Source: Chloroherpetonaceae bacterium | GTDB taxonomy: Bacteria; Bacteroidota; Chlorobiia; Chlorobiales; Thermochlorobacteraceae | Direction of reading: 5' to 3' | DNA: 64,000 nucleotides | NCBI GenBank assembly: GCA_033763895.1 | Contig: JANRJQ010000010.1 | Location: forward strand, 686,146-750,145 | Shown: positions 26,457-35,077 of the stretch, piece by piece | Position numbering within the stretch: the first letter of the stretch is position 1 | Layout: each line of letters opens with the position of its first letter | Made by a program: the position numbers and the translations under genes | The notes under the pieces: model-generated | The model's input: only the letters and a program-made list of their open reading frames with translations | Database searches by the model: none | Told to the model about the DNA's origin: nothing

Positions 26457-27002
26457 GTGTCAAGATATTCCTCACTGGTGAAATGGATTCTCTCCCTTTC
26501 TCTTTCCCCGGGTGTCATGTTTCTTTGGCTCTATCTTGGTGCAGGGTTAATTCAAGAACATCTTCTTCTTCCACATGTCAGTTCTTCATTAAAAAGCCAC
26601 TTTTCATCGAAAACCGTTAAAATCCTTGATCTTGATTTTGACTTTACCGGCCGAACCCTTTTGTGGCAACAGAAGATTCACGTTCGGAAAATGGTTTTAG
26701 CCTGTGATACTGTTAAATTTGCCTCTGAGCCCTTTGAGATCAGACCGCTTTCTTTCCTTGATGTTCTTCAATGCCCAACTTTCCCGATTGCCCTTCCAAA
26801 AGCACCCATTCGCTTTTTACCCGTAACTTCCTTGGATCATCAAGTAAATTTTAAACCTCCGAGAAGCGTTTTAAGAATTGAAGTTGGCTCTAAAGAAGAT
26901 TCATTGCTTTCAGCCGCTTGGCAAGAAGTACTTTTGTGGAATGATGAAAAGCGCTTTTTTGAGTCTAAACTTCGCTTATTAAAATTGAAGGAATCCAACT
27001 GA
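26457..27002 (+). CDS. Hypothetical membrane-anchored protein
   Basis: Unrecognised 181-residue protein with a GTG start, a hydrophobic N-terminal segment (about residues 9-33) and no lipobox. The rest is alpha+beta with many Leu and Phe and a basic C terminus. It lies 29 bases after the DAK2/DegV gene and 8 bases before umuD, so it may share a transcript with the polymerase genes. Nothing in it suggests a DNA-repair role. The GTG start is uncertain; an ATG 20 codons later would remove the first half of the hydrophobic segment. Confidence 0.5.
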   Translation: MSRYSSLVKWILSLSLSPGVMFLWLYLGAGLIQEHLLLPHVSSSLKSHFSSKTVKILDLDFDFTGRTLLWQQKIHVRKMVLACDTVKFASEPFEIRPLSFLDVLQCPTFPIALPKAPIRFLPVTSLDHQVNFKPPRSVLRIEVGSKEDSLLSAAWQEVLLWNDEKRFFESKLRLLKLKESN

Positions 27003-27010
27003 ATGAGCCT

Positions 27011-27502
27011 ATGAAGAAAATGAAATCGCCGATTGAACAGCCGATGCGGGTCGTTGAATTTCTTAATTACAACAGCGATGAAAAGGTCGAAATCCCGCTT
27101 TATGAAGCAAGAATCTCTGCCGGGTTCCCGTCGCCCGCCTATGATGGGGTTGATACGAAACTTGATTTGAATGATTTGCTCATCCGTAACCGCACGGCAA
27201 CGTTTTTCATTCGCGTAGAAGGTGAATCAATGAAAGAAGCGGGAATCGAGAATGGCGATATTCTCATTGTTGATCGCTCAATGCCGGCGATGGACGGCAA
27301 CATCGTGATTGCCGTTGTCAATAATGAATTTTTGGTTAAACGATACCGCAAGATTTCGGGCAAACATTTTCTTGTTCCCGAAAACCCCGACTACGCGCCC
27401 ATTGAGATTACACCTGAAATGGAAGCAGATATATGGGGTGTGGTCACGGCTTCGATACATCAATTTGTAAGAAGAAATGGCAGCAAAAGTCGGGCTGGTT
27501 GA
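27011..27502 (+). CDS. umuD: UmuD-like S24 peptidase, DNA polymerase V subunit
   Basis: Self-cleaving LexA-fold protein that, after RecA-stimulated cleavage, becomes the accessory subunit of DNA polymerase V. The Ala37-Gly38 cleavage site (ISAGFPSPA), nucleophile Ser73 (VEGESM) and general base Lys110 (FLVKRYRK) are spaced exactly as in E. coli UmuD (Gly25, Ser60, Lys97). The N-terminal arm is about 13 residues longer than in E. coli and the protein ends with a basic tail. The last 26 bases overlap the umuC start. No LexA box is recognisable upstream, so SOS control is assumed only from the family. Confidence 0.92.
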   Translation: MKKMKSPIEQPMRVVEFLNYNSDEKVEIPLYEARISAGFPSPAYDGVDTKLDLNDLLIRNRTATFFIRVEGESMKEAGIENGDILIVDRSMPAMDGNIVIAVVNNEFLVKRYRKISGKHFLVPENPDYAPIEITPEMEADIWGVVTASIHQFVRRNGSKSRAG

Positions 27503-28835
27503 TTGCAATAACTTCTATGTTTCGTGTGAGCGTGTTTTTCAGCCGCATTTGCGAAAGAAGCCCGTTGCCGTTCTCTCCAATAATGACGGCGTTGTGATAG
27601 CACGGTCGAATGAATTAAAGAAACTTGGAATCCCCGCGGGCGCCCCATATTTCAAATGGAAAAAGCAAATCGAAGCGCTTAACGCCTACATTCTATCGTC
27701 TAATTATCTTCTTTACGGTGATATGTCGATGCGGGTAATGGAAACCATTCAATACCACGCGGAAGAGGTTGAGATTTACTCTATTGATGAAGCCTTTATT
27801 TCAATTACACCTGAATATGGAAAAACCTATCGAGAGTTTGGATTGAAACTCAAAGATGCAATTCAGCAATGGACGGGGATTCCTGTGAGCATTGGACTCA
27901 GTAGCACAAAAACACTCGCCAAAATCGCCAATCATTTAGCAAAAAAAGAAGAAGTGCACGAGGGCGTGTGTGACCTTGAAGAATATGACCCCGAGCGAAA
28001 ATGTTTTTCTCGTTTACCAATCGATGAAGTGTGGGGTTTTGGCAGGCGAATCACAAAACGGCTTAATGAGCAAGGAATGAATACGATTGCCGATGTGCTC
28101 AAAAAGCCGGAGAGTTGGGTGCGGAAAGAACTGCATGTTACAGGATTAAAAACCGTGAAAGAATTGAAAGGAACGCCTTGCCTAACGCTTGAAGAGGTTG
28201 AACCGGAAAGGAAATCAATGGTGCACTCGCGCTCCTTTGGTCGGCCAATCACATCTTTTGAAGAAATGACAGAGGCTGTAAGTAACTATGCCGAGAGAGG
28301 TGCCATCAAACTTCGCAAAGCAGGCTTAGCCCCGCGGATGCTTACGGTTTTTATTCTCACGAACCGTTTTAATCTGAACAAACCCCAGTACTCGAATCAG
28401 TGCGCTGTGACACTGCCAACGCCAACAAATTTTACCCCAAAATTAATTGACGCTGCACTTTCAGGCCTCAAGAAAATCTTCAAACCCGGTTACGATTACC
28501 AAAAAGCAGGGATTCTTTTTACCGATCTCACCCCTGAAGATACCCTGCAACAAAACCTTTTTGACGATGTGAGCGAAGCTGAATTAGAGAAACGACAAAA
28601 ACTAAGCCAAATGGTTGATGACCTCAACAATCGATTCGGGAGAAATACCATTAGTTTTGCGGCTTCGGGCACAAAGCGCAGTTGGCGAATGAAATCAGAT
28701 TTACTTTCCCCACAGTTTACAACCAGTTGGGATGAACTTCTGGTTGTAAAAACAGCACAGAGCGATGTACAAAGCGAAGAAAATGGACAAGAAAGTGGTG
28801 GAGAAAATAAAGACCCGCTTGTCGGAAAAAAATAA
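27477..28835 (+). CDS. umuC: DNA polymerase V catalytic subunit UmuC
   Basis: Y-family translesion DNA polymerase of 452 residues. Catalytic carboxylates are Asp9 (GLVDCNNFYVSCERVF), Asp104 and Glu105 (YSIDEAF). SNNDGVVIARSNE and GIPAGAPYFK are specific to UmuC rather than DinB. The thumb helix-hairpin-helix region is around VWGFGRRITKRL, and the little-finger domain and a C-terminal segment with ASGTKRSWRMKSDLLSPQFTTSW are present. The tail is acidic and low-complexity. It is translated with umuD by overlap; a hairpin follows. Confidence 0.95.
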   Translation: MAAKVGLVDCNNFYVSCERVFQPHLRKKPVAVLSNNDGVVIARSNELKKLGIPAGAPYFKWKKQIEALNAYILSSNYLLYGDMSMRVMETIQYHAEEVEIYSIDEAFISITPEYGKTYREFGLKLKDAIQQWTGIPVSIGLSSTKTLAKIANHLAKKEEVHEGVCDLEEYDPERKCFSRLPIDEVWGFGRRITKRLNEQGMNTIADVLKKPESWVRKELHVTGLKTVKELKGTPCLTLEEVEPERKSMVHSRSFGRPITSFEEMTEAVSNYAERGAIKLRKAGLAPRMLTVFILTNRFNLNKPQYSNQCAVTLPTPTNFTPKLIDAALSGLKKIFKPGYDYQKAGILFTDLTPEDTLQQNLFDDVSEAELEKRQKLSQMVDDLNNRFGRNTISFAASGTKRSWRMKSDLLSPQFTTSWDELLVVKTAQSDVQSEENGQESGGENKDPLVGKK

Positions 28836-28840
28836 AGAAA

Positions 28841-28869
28841 AAAAAGTGCTACTTGCATAGCACTTTAAG
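28841..28869 (+). terminator. Hairpin after umuC
   Basis: Stem AAAGTGCTA / TAGCACTTT with a six-base loop, five bases after the umuC stop, flanked by an A-run on the left. The T-tract on the plus strand is short, so it may be a weak terminator or act mainly for the minus strand. Confidence 0.55.
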
Positions 28870-28966
28870 GTTCTTAGGAAAGGTGATTTTGAATCGTTGA
28901 AAACGTGATTTGAACAAATAGCGCACAAGTTCAAAAAAATTTCCTTGATTCGCCTTTTAGAAAAAA

Positions 28967-29452
28967 TTATGCCGCGTTTGAGGGAGTCCTTTTGAGATTA
29001 AGTGAAATCGCTTGGGTTTTTAACAATTCCTTGCACCGTGAAATTTGCTCTTTTGTGACTGTACTAAACATGCTTCCAACCGCTGAACTCGCCAACTGTT
29101 TTGCAACATACTGATTCAATGAAAGTCCGGAAGCGTCTGCCAAGCGAATCAGCGCGGAGTACAACGGTTTCGGGATGCGAAGTGGAACGCGAGCAAAATT
29201 TTCATCGATGGTTTCATTCATCGGTTCGGGAATTAAACCGCCGACTTCTAATTGTCGTTTGAAGAAATCAATTTTCATCATTTGAACAATAGAAACGGCA
29301 TGTTCAATTGAATCGCCATCCAAAATGTGGACATGCTTTCCTAATTGGGTAATTCCGATTAAAAACCCGCCCCCTTCACTTTGTGGAATAGGTTTAATTT
29401 CAATTGGATAATGAAGACCAAGGTAGTATTCAAGCGTTTTCATATCAGTCAT
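28967..29452 (-). CDS. HicB-like protein with ribbon-helix-helix domain
   Basis: A 161-residue protein. The N-terminal half is a HicB-type fold (YPIEIKPIPQSEGGGFLIGI...LDGDSIEHAVSIV...LEVGGLIPEP), the partial RNase-H-like domain of HicB antitoxins. The C-terminal half has VPLRIPKPLYSALIRLADA and SLNQYVAKQLAS, a ribbon-helix-helix DNA-binding motif. No HicA toxin gene is seen within 300 bases on either side, so this is an orphan antitoxin-like regulator. ATG at 29452 is used; an ATG three codons later is equally good. Confidence 0.75.
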   Translation of the reverse strand: MTDMKTLEYYLGLHYPIEIKPIPQSEGGGFLIGITQLGKHVHILDGDSIEHAVSIVQMMKIDFFKRQLEVGGLIPEPMNETIDENFARVPLRIPKPLYSALIRLADASGLSLNQYVAKQLASSAVGSMFSTVTKEQISRCKELLKTQAISLNLKRTPSNAA

Positions 29453-29692
29453 GTTTACAAATTAAAAAAAACTGTTAGTCAGAATTCTCATAAATTTCGT
29501 TGCAGTAGTGGATTAACTTAACTGCTTTGCAAAGATGACATCACGACCTTTGAAATGAATAATCAAAAGCTAAGTTTCAAATAAGTCTAATCAGTGTTTT
29601 TGGAAAAGTTCGGTGATTATCAAGCTTCATTGAACGCCTTGATACTGAGCGTAAAAACTTCCAACTGCTTTTTTGTATTTTCACAAGTTGTT

Positions 29693-29711
29693 GTTACATC
29701 ACGGGTGTAAC
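29693..29711. promoter_or_regulatory. Inverted repeat upstream of the PGI/PMI gene
   Basis: GTTACA, seven bases, TGTAAC: a perfect inverted repeat 32 bases before the ATG of the isomerase gene. It fits an operator of a dimeric regulator. The function is inferred from position only. Confidence 0.35.
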
Positions 29712-29743
29712 CGCTTTAAATTTAGAAACCAATTCAGCTCAAC

Positions 29744-30823
29744 ATGCCAACTAAAAAAACCTCGTCAAAGCTTACCGAAAAACAGCTCCAATCGGTTGAT
29801 AAAGCAAATATGAAAAAACGAATTGCTGAGTTATGCGATCAATTTGAAACCGAGTATGAAGTACTTCATGCAAAAAATAAGATTAAGAAAAGTTCGGTAA
29901 CTGCGGTGGTCATTAGTGGTCTTGGTGGCTCAGCGATAGGTGGAGATCTTGTACGAACTTACTTGGGCGGGGAAGTTACTGTTCCAATTCTTGTAAACCG
30001 TAATTACACACTTCCTGAGTTTGTCGGGAAAAATACTTTGGTCGTGATTTCATCTTATTCAGGAAATACTGAAGAAACACTTTCAGTTTATCATGAGGCA
30101 ATTAAACGCGGCGCAAAAATTGCTTGTGTGACTTCCGGCGGTCAGGTCGAAAAATTAGCCAATAAACACGGGCACTTTACCGTAAAAATTCCGGGCGGTT
30201 CACCACCTCGCGCTGCGCTTGGTTTATCATTCACGGCGTTAATTCGAATTTTCACCGAGTTTGCTTTCTGTAAAAGTAAACTGAATGAGATACAAGAAAC
30301 TGCCGCGGTTTTGAGAGGGTTATCCTTTGTGTACAGCGATCCTCAAAACCCCAAAAATATTGCCCTTAAACTTGCGAACTTGATGAAAGGAACGCTTCCC
30401 GTGATTTACACAAGCGATGATTACACCGCCGCAATTGGTGTGCGCTGGAAAGGGCAAATTTGTGAAAACGCAAAAATGCTCGCTTATAGCAATGTTTTTC
30501 CGGAGTTAAATCATAACGAACTCGTAGGCTGGAAAGAAAATAAAGATATCTTGAAAAAGTGCACGGTTGTCATGATTCATGATGAAACTGACCACCCGCG
30601 TACCTCCTATCGAATGGATGTGACCGAAGGATTGATTGGTAAACTTGCGGCGAATATAATTCATGTTTCTAGTGTGGATGCCGGTTTGATGGCACGCCTC
30701 TTTTCGCTGATTATCCTTGGCGATTGGGTCAGTTATTACCTTGCAATACTCAATAAGGTTGACCCTTCGCCCGTGACAGCCATTGACTATTTGAAAAAAT
30801 CTCTTGAAGGTTATAAAGGTTAA
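29744..30823 (+). CDS. Bifunctional phosphoglucose/phosphomannose isomerase
   Basis: Cytoplasmic SIS-domain isomerase of 359 residues that interconverts glucose-6-P or mannose-6-P and fructose-6-P. The first SIS domain has SGLGGSAIGGDL and VISSYSGNTEETLS (sugar-phosphate loop), and PGGSPPRAALGLSF and FPELNHNELVGW are typical of the PGI/PMI family found in archaea and some bacteria. The sequence and length match that family rather than classical GPI. A likely use is glycolysis and supply of GDP-mannose or UDP-sugars. It is followed by two PstS-like lipoprotein genes on the same strand. Confidence 0.9.
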   Translation: MPTKKTSSKLTEKQLQSVDKANMKKRIAELCDQFETEYEVLHAKNKIKKSSVTAVVISGLGGSAIGGDLVRTYLGGEVTVPILVNRNYTLPEFVGKNTLVVISSYSGNTEETLSVYHEAIKRGAKIACVTSGGQVEKLANKHGHFTVKIPGGSPPRAALGLSFTALIRIFTEFAFCKSKLNEIQETAAVLRGLSFVYSDPQNPKNIALKLANLMKGTLPVIYTSDDYTAAIGVRWKGQICENAKMLAYSNVFPELNHNELVGWKENKDILKKCTVVMIHDETDHPRTSYRMDVTEGLIGKLAANIIHVSSVDAGLMARLFSLIILGDWVSYYLAILNKVDPSPVTAIDYLKKSLEGYKG

Positions 30824-30864
30824 TGGTCTGAGTCTTCATTTTGAGAAATAATTCAATTGATGAA

Positions 30865-32016
30865 ATGAAAACCAAATTATCTTATTGGGTTCATGTTGCT
30901 GCATTGTCTTTGATGATGTTGATTTCTTCGTGCGGTTCAGAAGTATCATATAAACTAAGCACAATGCCTGAAGGCGTTTCGTTTACAGGCGAGCTATCGA
31001 AAGTTAGATATGATGAGGCATCGAAATCGCTTGTGGTGAAAGGGGAATTAACAACAAGTGAATTTAATGCGCTGATTGCCCTTTCAAATGATGCTGAATA
31101 CCAAAACGCCGTGATGCGGCTTTTTGAGTGGACGAATCGGGAAGAGGATTCTCGAATTGGGTTGCTTCGAGTTACCGTAGAGCCACTTTATGAATCGCTC
31201 TTTTCTTCGATTACTGCGGCATTCACAACGGCTTATCCAAAGGCCGATATTCGGCTTTCACCACTTCAAACCGACAGTGCGCTTGAACGAATCTTTTCAG
31301 GTGATTGTCGTTTTGCCCTCACAGTAAGAAGATTAACTGCGTCAGATAGTTTGCGAATTCAGGAAGCTAAAATCGCTGTTAATCAAATTGGATACTTGAA
31401 AGATGCCGTTTGTTTGGCGATTCATCCCACAAATCCTGTAAATGCCACTGATCTTTCAACGCTTCGTGAATCATTAAAAGGAAACTTGAAAACTTGGAAA
31501 GAGATTGCCTCGTTCGGAAGCTCGGAATCGCCGCGATTTTATGTGCCAAATGATTTTAGAAAAGCTTTCTTAAAAGATTCCTTGCTGGGCGGTGCGGAAT
31601 TTGGAAGCTCAGTCATTTTTCTTGATACCGATGAAGCGATTCTCGATTCTACTCAAACCAATAAACACGCGGTTGGATTTGTATCGATGCTCAAGATAGG
31701 TAATGCATTGGATGTTCGGGCAGCAACACGAGATACCACACGGTTCAAGATAATGGGACTAACAGAATCCAAGGTTATTCCGGCTGCAAGGCCGTTTCAA
31801 GCCAATGTTTTGCTAAAGAAGTATCCTTTAGCATATACAATTTATGCGGTGTTTAGAACTGATCTTGGGATGTTGCCCGCCGGCTACTCGCAGCACTTAA
31901 AAGGAACGCGTGAAGGTGAAGGACAAACCTTGGGTTTCAGGGCTGGTCTTGTACCGCTTGCTGCTCGAATCGAACTCAAAGATCCGGAAGCAGAAAAAAA
32001 TGCGCAAGAGCAATAA
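30865..32016 (+). CDS. Diverged PstS-like periplasmic lipoprotein
   Basis: A 383-residue exported lipoprotein (lipobox LISSC) with a PstS/ModA-type binding fold: LLRVTVEPLYESLFSSITAAF for strand 1/helix 1, then YLKDAVCLAIHPTNPVN and a TWKEI equivalent of the NWKEL segment. However the phosphate-coordinating loops of PstS are gone: GGGSGTG corresponds to a segment with LQTDSAL, and SRENSSGT to VPNDFRKAF. About 100 residues precede the core. Start at 30865 (ATG, good signal) is preferred over an upstream TTG. No ABC permease is linked; in Bacteroidota such genes often lie near TonB/ExbBD genes, not seen here. Confidence 0.75.
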   Translation: MKTKLSYWVHVAALSLMMLISSCGSEVSYKLSTMPEGVSFTGELSKVRYDEASKSLVVKGELTTSEFNALIALSNDAEYQNAVMRLFEWTNREEDSRIGLLRVTVEPLYESLFSSITAAFTTAYPKADIRLSPLQTDSALERIFSGDCRFALTVRRLTASDSLRIQEAKIAVNQIGYLKDAVCLAIHPTNPVNATDLSTLRESLKGNLKTWKEIASFGSSESPRFYVPNDFRKAFLKDSLLGGAEFGSSVIFLDTDEAILDSTQTNKHAVGFVSMLKIGNALDVRAATRDTTRFKIMGLTESKVIPAARPFQANVLLKKYPLAYTIYAVFRTDLGMLPAGYSQHLKGTREGEGQTLGFRAGLVPLAARIELKDPEAEKNAQEQ

Positions 32017-32086
32017 GTATTATATCTCGATTAACGACAAGAAAATTTTTATAACGGTGATACAACAAAAAACCCCTTTATTAAAA

Positions 32087-33001
32087 ATGACAACGGTTCA
32101 ATCAAGAATCGTCATGTTGCTTTTTCTCATTTTTCCTTTGCTTTCGTGTAATCGAGAGCAAGAACAAACCACCACGAGTGGCACATTAAATGTTGTCTCT
32201 GATGAAGCGGTTGGTAAAATGACCGACTTGCAAATTGCAGATTTTATGCGAAGTTGGGATCAAGCAAAAATCACCAATGAATCTGCACGGACGAGAATTG
32301 CCGTCGAAAAACTCTTGAATAAAGAAACGGATTTTATTGTCATCTCACGCGAATTAAAGCCTGATGAACAAGCCGCTGCTAAAAAAGAAGGGCTTGAGTT
32401 GGTGTCGAGGCCGCTTGCTATGGATGCGCTTTGTTTTATCGTTCACCCCAAAAATCCGGTAACAAAAATTACCTTAAAGCAGGCAAAAGAAATTTATTCG
32501 GGAAAGATAAAGAACTGGAATGAGCTTGGAGGGCCGAATCTCCCGATTCGTCTTTTTGCCACAAGTCCGAATGACGGGCAACGAGACTATTTGATTGATT
32601 CTTTGCTTCGAGGGGAAGCATTAGATACAACCGCTTACCCTGCAAAATATGCAACAGATGTATTGGATTATGTTTCGCAATTTGAAGGCGCGTTGGGCTA
32701 TACAAGTACTGCTTTGGCAAGGCCGGCATTGAATGTACGTGCTTTGGATACATCAAAGTTTAAGGTAATGGCACTAGCCAAAAACGATAGTTCCGCTTTT
32801 ATCAAACCTTTTCAACAGAATATTTACGATCGTGAATATCCTCTTTGGTATTTCGTTTATTACTATTATATGTACTACGGCAGATTGGCTCGAGGGCTCT
32901 CGGCGTATGTTTCAAAAGAGGGTCAAAAAATTTTGGAGAGAAACGGACTCACTCCGTTTCAACAACATATTACCGTTGTTAACTTTACGGAGGAGCAGTA
33001 A
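32087..33001 (+). CDS. Second diverged PstS-like periplasmic lipoprotein
   Basis: A 304-residue lipoprotein (signal from ATG 32087, lipobox PLLSC) with the same fold as the gene before it. DFIVISRELKPDEQAAAKKEGLEL, DALCFIVHPKNPVTKITLKQ and the very PstS-like EIYSGKIKNWNELGGPNLPIRLF are visible, but the second phosphate loop reads SPNDGQRDYL instead of SRENSSGTYEF. The C terminus YPLWYFVYYYYMYYG has an unusual Tyr run. It lies 70 bases after its paralogue. Start uncertain: an ATG at 32000 would give a longer basic leader. Phosphate binding is doubtful. Confidence 0.78.
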   Translation: MTTVQSRIVMLLFLIFPLLSCNREQEQTTTSGTLNVVSDEAVGKMTDLQIADFMRSWDQAKITNESARTRIAVEKLLNKETDFIVISRELKPDEQAAAKKEGLELVSRPLAMDALCFIVHPKNPVTKITLKQAKEIYSGKIKNWNELGGPNLPIRLFATSPNDGQRDYLIDSLLRGEALDTTAYPAKYATDVLDYVSQFEGALGYTSTALARPALNVRALDTSKFKVMALAKNDSSAFIKPFQQNIYDREYPLWYFVYYYYMYYGRLARGLSAYVSKEGQKILERNGLTPFQQHITVVNFTEEQ

Positions 33002-33020
33002 TAGGAGTTCATGAGATATG

Positions 33021-33058
33021 AAATCAAAAGAGGCGCTTCAAGCGCCTCTTTTGATTTT
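33021..33058. terminator. Strong bidirectional terminator
   Basis: A 17-bp perfect stem (AAATCAAAAGAGGCGCT and its complement) around a TCA loop, with A-rich and T-rich flanks, between the lipoprotein gene and the convergent rpmG gene. Confidence 0.88.
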
Positions 33059-33079
33059 AGAAAAAATTCTTGATTGCCG

Positions 33080-33262
33080 TTACTTAACTTCTTTATGAAG
33101 TGTACGGCGGCGGAGATAAGGATTATATTTCATCAACTCCAAACGCTCCGTGTTGTTGCGCTTATTTTTTTGGGTGGTATAGCGTGAAGGTGTTTTGCCT
33201 TCCTTTTTAGCTTCTGTACATTCCAGCGTAATCACGAGTCTATTGCCCTTCTTGACAGCCAT
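33080..33262 (-). CDS. rpmG: 50S ribosomal protein bL33
   Basis: A 60-residue ribosomal protein starting [19 protein letters not shown] and continuing [23 protein letters not shown], the typical bL33 sequence. The zinc-binding CxxC pairs are missing (the zinc-free type). The ATG at 33262 is chosen because bL33 begins there. A TATATTTG box (Bacteroidota -7 type) on the minus strand at 33302-33309 may be its promoter. Confidence 0.95.
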   Translation of the reverse strand: MAVKKGNRLVITLECTEAKKEGKTPSRYTTQKNKRNNTERLELMKYNPYLRRRTLHKEVK

Positions 33263-33344
33263 TTCTTCGGTAAAAAAGTTTTGGTTTATTAAAATTGAGC
33301 GCAAATATACAAGTTCTCTTGTGAGAAAAAAAGAATTTTGATTG

Positions 33345-33746
33345 TTATCGAAGAGAAATCAACTCTACTTCAAAAATTAAAGTGCTGTTCGCCGGGATTA
33401 AACCTACCGGAGAAGAACCATACCCCAGTTCCGGGGGAATGGTAAGTCGCCGAGTTCCGCCAACCCGTAAGCCCCGAAGTCCCAGATCCCATCCACGAAT
33501 CACGCTTCTTGCGCCTAAAGTAAATTGAAATGGTCTTCCGGAATCTCTTGAGTTATCAAAAACCTGTCCGTTCAATAGCTTACCGTTGTAATGGACAGTA
33601 AGCGAATTTCCATCTTGCGCTTCGGCGCCTGTACCTACAACCAAATCTTCAATAATCAAATCATCTTCTGGGTTTGTACCACAAGAAGAAATGAAGAGCA
33701 GGCAAGCAATGATTAAAAAATAAAACTTGTTTTTATTTACATTCAT
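33345..33746 (-). CDS. FKBP-type peptidyl-prolyl isomerase lipoprotein
   Basis: Periplasmic proline cis-trans isomerase anchored by a lipid. The signal ends with lipobox FISSC near residue 22. The FKBP domain is complete: [52 protein letters not shown] and [15 protein letters not shown]. 133 residues, one domain. Single gene between rpmG and the divergent AAA+ gene. It assists folding of exported proteins. Confidence 0.93.
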   Translation of the reverse strand: MNVNKNKFYFLIIACLLFISSCGTNPEDDLIIEDLVVGTGAEAQDGNSLTVHYNGKLLNGQVFDNSRDSGRPFQFTLGARSVIRGWDLGLRGLRVGGTRRLTIPPELGYGSSPVGLIPANSTLIFEVELISLR

Positions 33747-33823
33747 AGGATGATTCTTTACAGAAAAAAAAATTCCGATTTCGATGTATTTTTGTATAAG
33801 TGTGTAAGTAAACGGTAATCAGT

Positions 33824-35038
33824 GTGAATCCATTCTTTTCAAAGGGCAAAAAAACAGAATCGTGTCCATTTCACAAAATTCCACTTGAACTTTCCTATCA
33901 GGGCGTCAAAGAATATAAGGATTGGAATGTTCGTGTGGAAGGATTGCCAATTCTGTATTGCCCGGCTTGCCTAAGTAACGGTAAAGATTATTCAAGAGAA
34001 TTACAGACGGAAGAAAGTGAAGCCTTCTTAAAAAATCTCTTCAAACTCCTTGAAAAATCTCGTTTAGGGCAAAATGAGAAAAGTCATCTGAATTCTCCGT
34101 CCATTACACTCAATTTTAATCCGATAAAATATTCCCTTGAAAGGGATTCAACACTTAAAGCCAGACGCAATAAGGGCGGTGAGACCGGTGGAAAGGAACT
34201 CGACCCCGATATTCTTTCAAGAGTTGATAACTTTTCGCCGATAGAACCGAGATATGGTTTCGAGAGGCTGATTTTACCTGATGAAACCAAGGAGGAGTTG
34301 ATTTCAGCACTTGCACTTTTAGAAAAGCAAACCTTGATTTACGAGACTTGGAATTTAAGGTCGATTGATCGGGCAGGAAGAAAAGTTGCCTTAAACTTTT
34401 TTGGACCCCCGGGCACCGGAAAAACACTTGCTGCTGAAGCAATCGCAGAGAAGCTTGGGAAAAAATTACTAACCATCAGTTACGCGGAGTTGGAGTCTAA
34501 ATATGTTGGAGAAACACCTAAAAACATTAAGGCTGCATTTGAAAAGGCCGCTTTAAGCAACTCGGTTCTTTTCTTTGATGAAGCCGATTCAATTCTTGGA
34601 AAGCGATTAACCTCGATTACTCAATCAGCCGACCACGGTGTAAACCTGACGCGAAGCACAACCCTCATTGAACTTGATGAGTATGACGGTATCGTGATCT
34701 TTGCATCCAATTTAATTCAAAATTATGATTCAGCTTTTTTAAGACGAATGCTTGCCCATATTGAATTCAAACTCCCAACCGCAGAAATGCGCTCAACCAT
34801 TTGGAAAACTCATTTACCGCCGCAATTGCCAATTGATGGAACGCTAAACTTCGACGCGTTGGCTTATCACTCCGAAAATGCATCAGGTGCTGATATAAAA
34901 ACGGCAATCTTAATGGCTGCATCGCAAGCCTCAATGCGAGCTTTAGGCATGCAACGTGTGAATCAAGAAGATTTTGAAAAAGCAATAAGATTGATTTTGG
35001 AAAAAAAGTCGCTGATCGCCACAAAGATGCTTGAGTAA
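33824..35038 (+). CDS. AAA+ ATPase with N-terminal zinc ribbon
   Basis: A 404-residue protein with a GTG start. Residues 14-49 hold C14, H17, C46 and C49 (CPFH ... LYCPAC) in a pattern like YgiT/MqsA zinc ribbons. The AAA+ core of the FtsH/Cdc48/spastin class spans about 165-380: Walker A GPPGTGKT (194-201), pore-loop-like YAELESKYVGETPKN, Walker B VLFFDEADSILG (DEAD 252-255), then ASNLIQNYDSAFLRRM and a C-terminal lid. This fits an unfoldase or remodelling factor with a zinc module to pick targets. It lacks a protease domain but is convergent with an M48 protease gene. Confidence 0.78.
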   Translation: MNPFFSKGKKTESCPFHKIPLELSYQGVKEYKDWNVRVEGLPILYCPACLSNGKDYSRELQTEESEAFLKNLFKLLEKSRLGQNEKSHLNSPSITLNFNPIKYSLERDSTLKARRNKGGETGGKELDPDILSRVDNFSPIEPRYGFERLILPDETKEELISALALLEKQTLIYETWNLRSIDRAGRKVALNFFGPPGTGKTLAAEAIAEKLGKKLLTISYAELESKYVGETPKNIKAAFEKAALSNSVLFFDEADSILGKRLTSITQSADHGVNLTRSTTLIELDEYDGIVIFASNLIQNYDSAFLRRMLAHIEFKLPTAEMRSTIWKTHLPPQLPIDGTLNFDALAYHSENASGADIKTAILMAASQASMRALGMQRVNQEDFEKAIRLILEKKSLIATKMLE

Positions 35039-35077
35039 AGGGGCGGAAATTTCTATGAAGAGTTGGCTTGAAGCAAT

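Noticed and set aside
28496-28858. 120-codon minus-strand frame under umuC
   Set aside because: Shadow of a conserved polymerase gene; Ser/Phe-rich composition.
29453-29743. hicA toxin gene upstream of the HicB-like gene
   Set aside because: No open frame of suitable length with the HicA GSH motif is visible.
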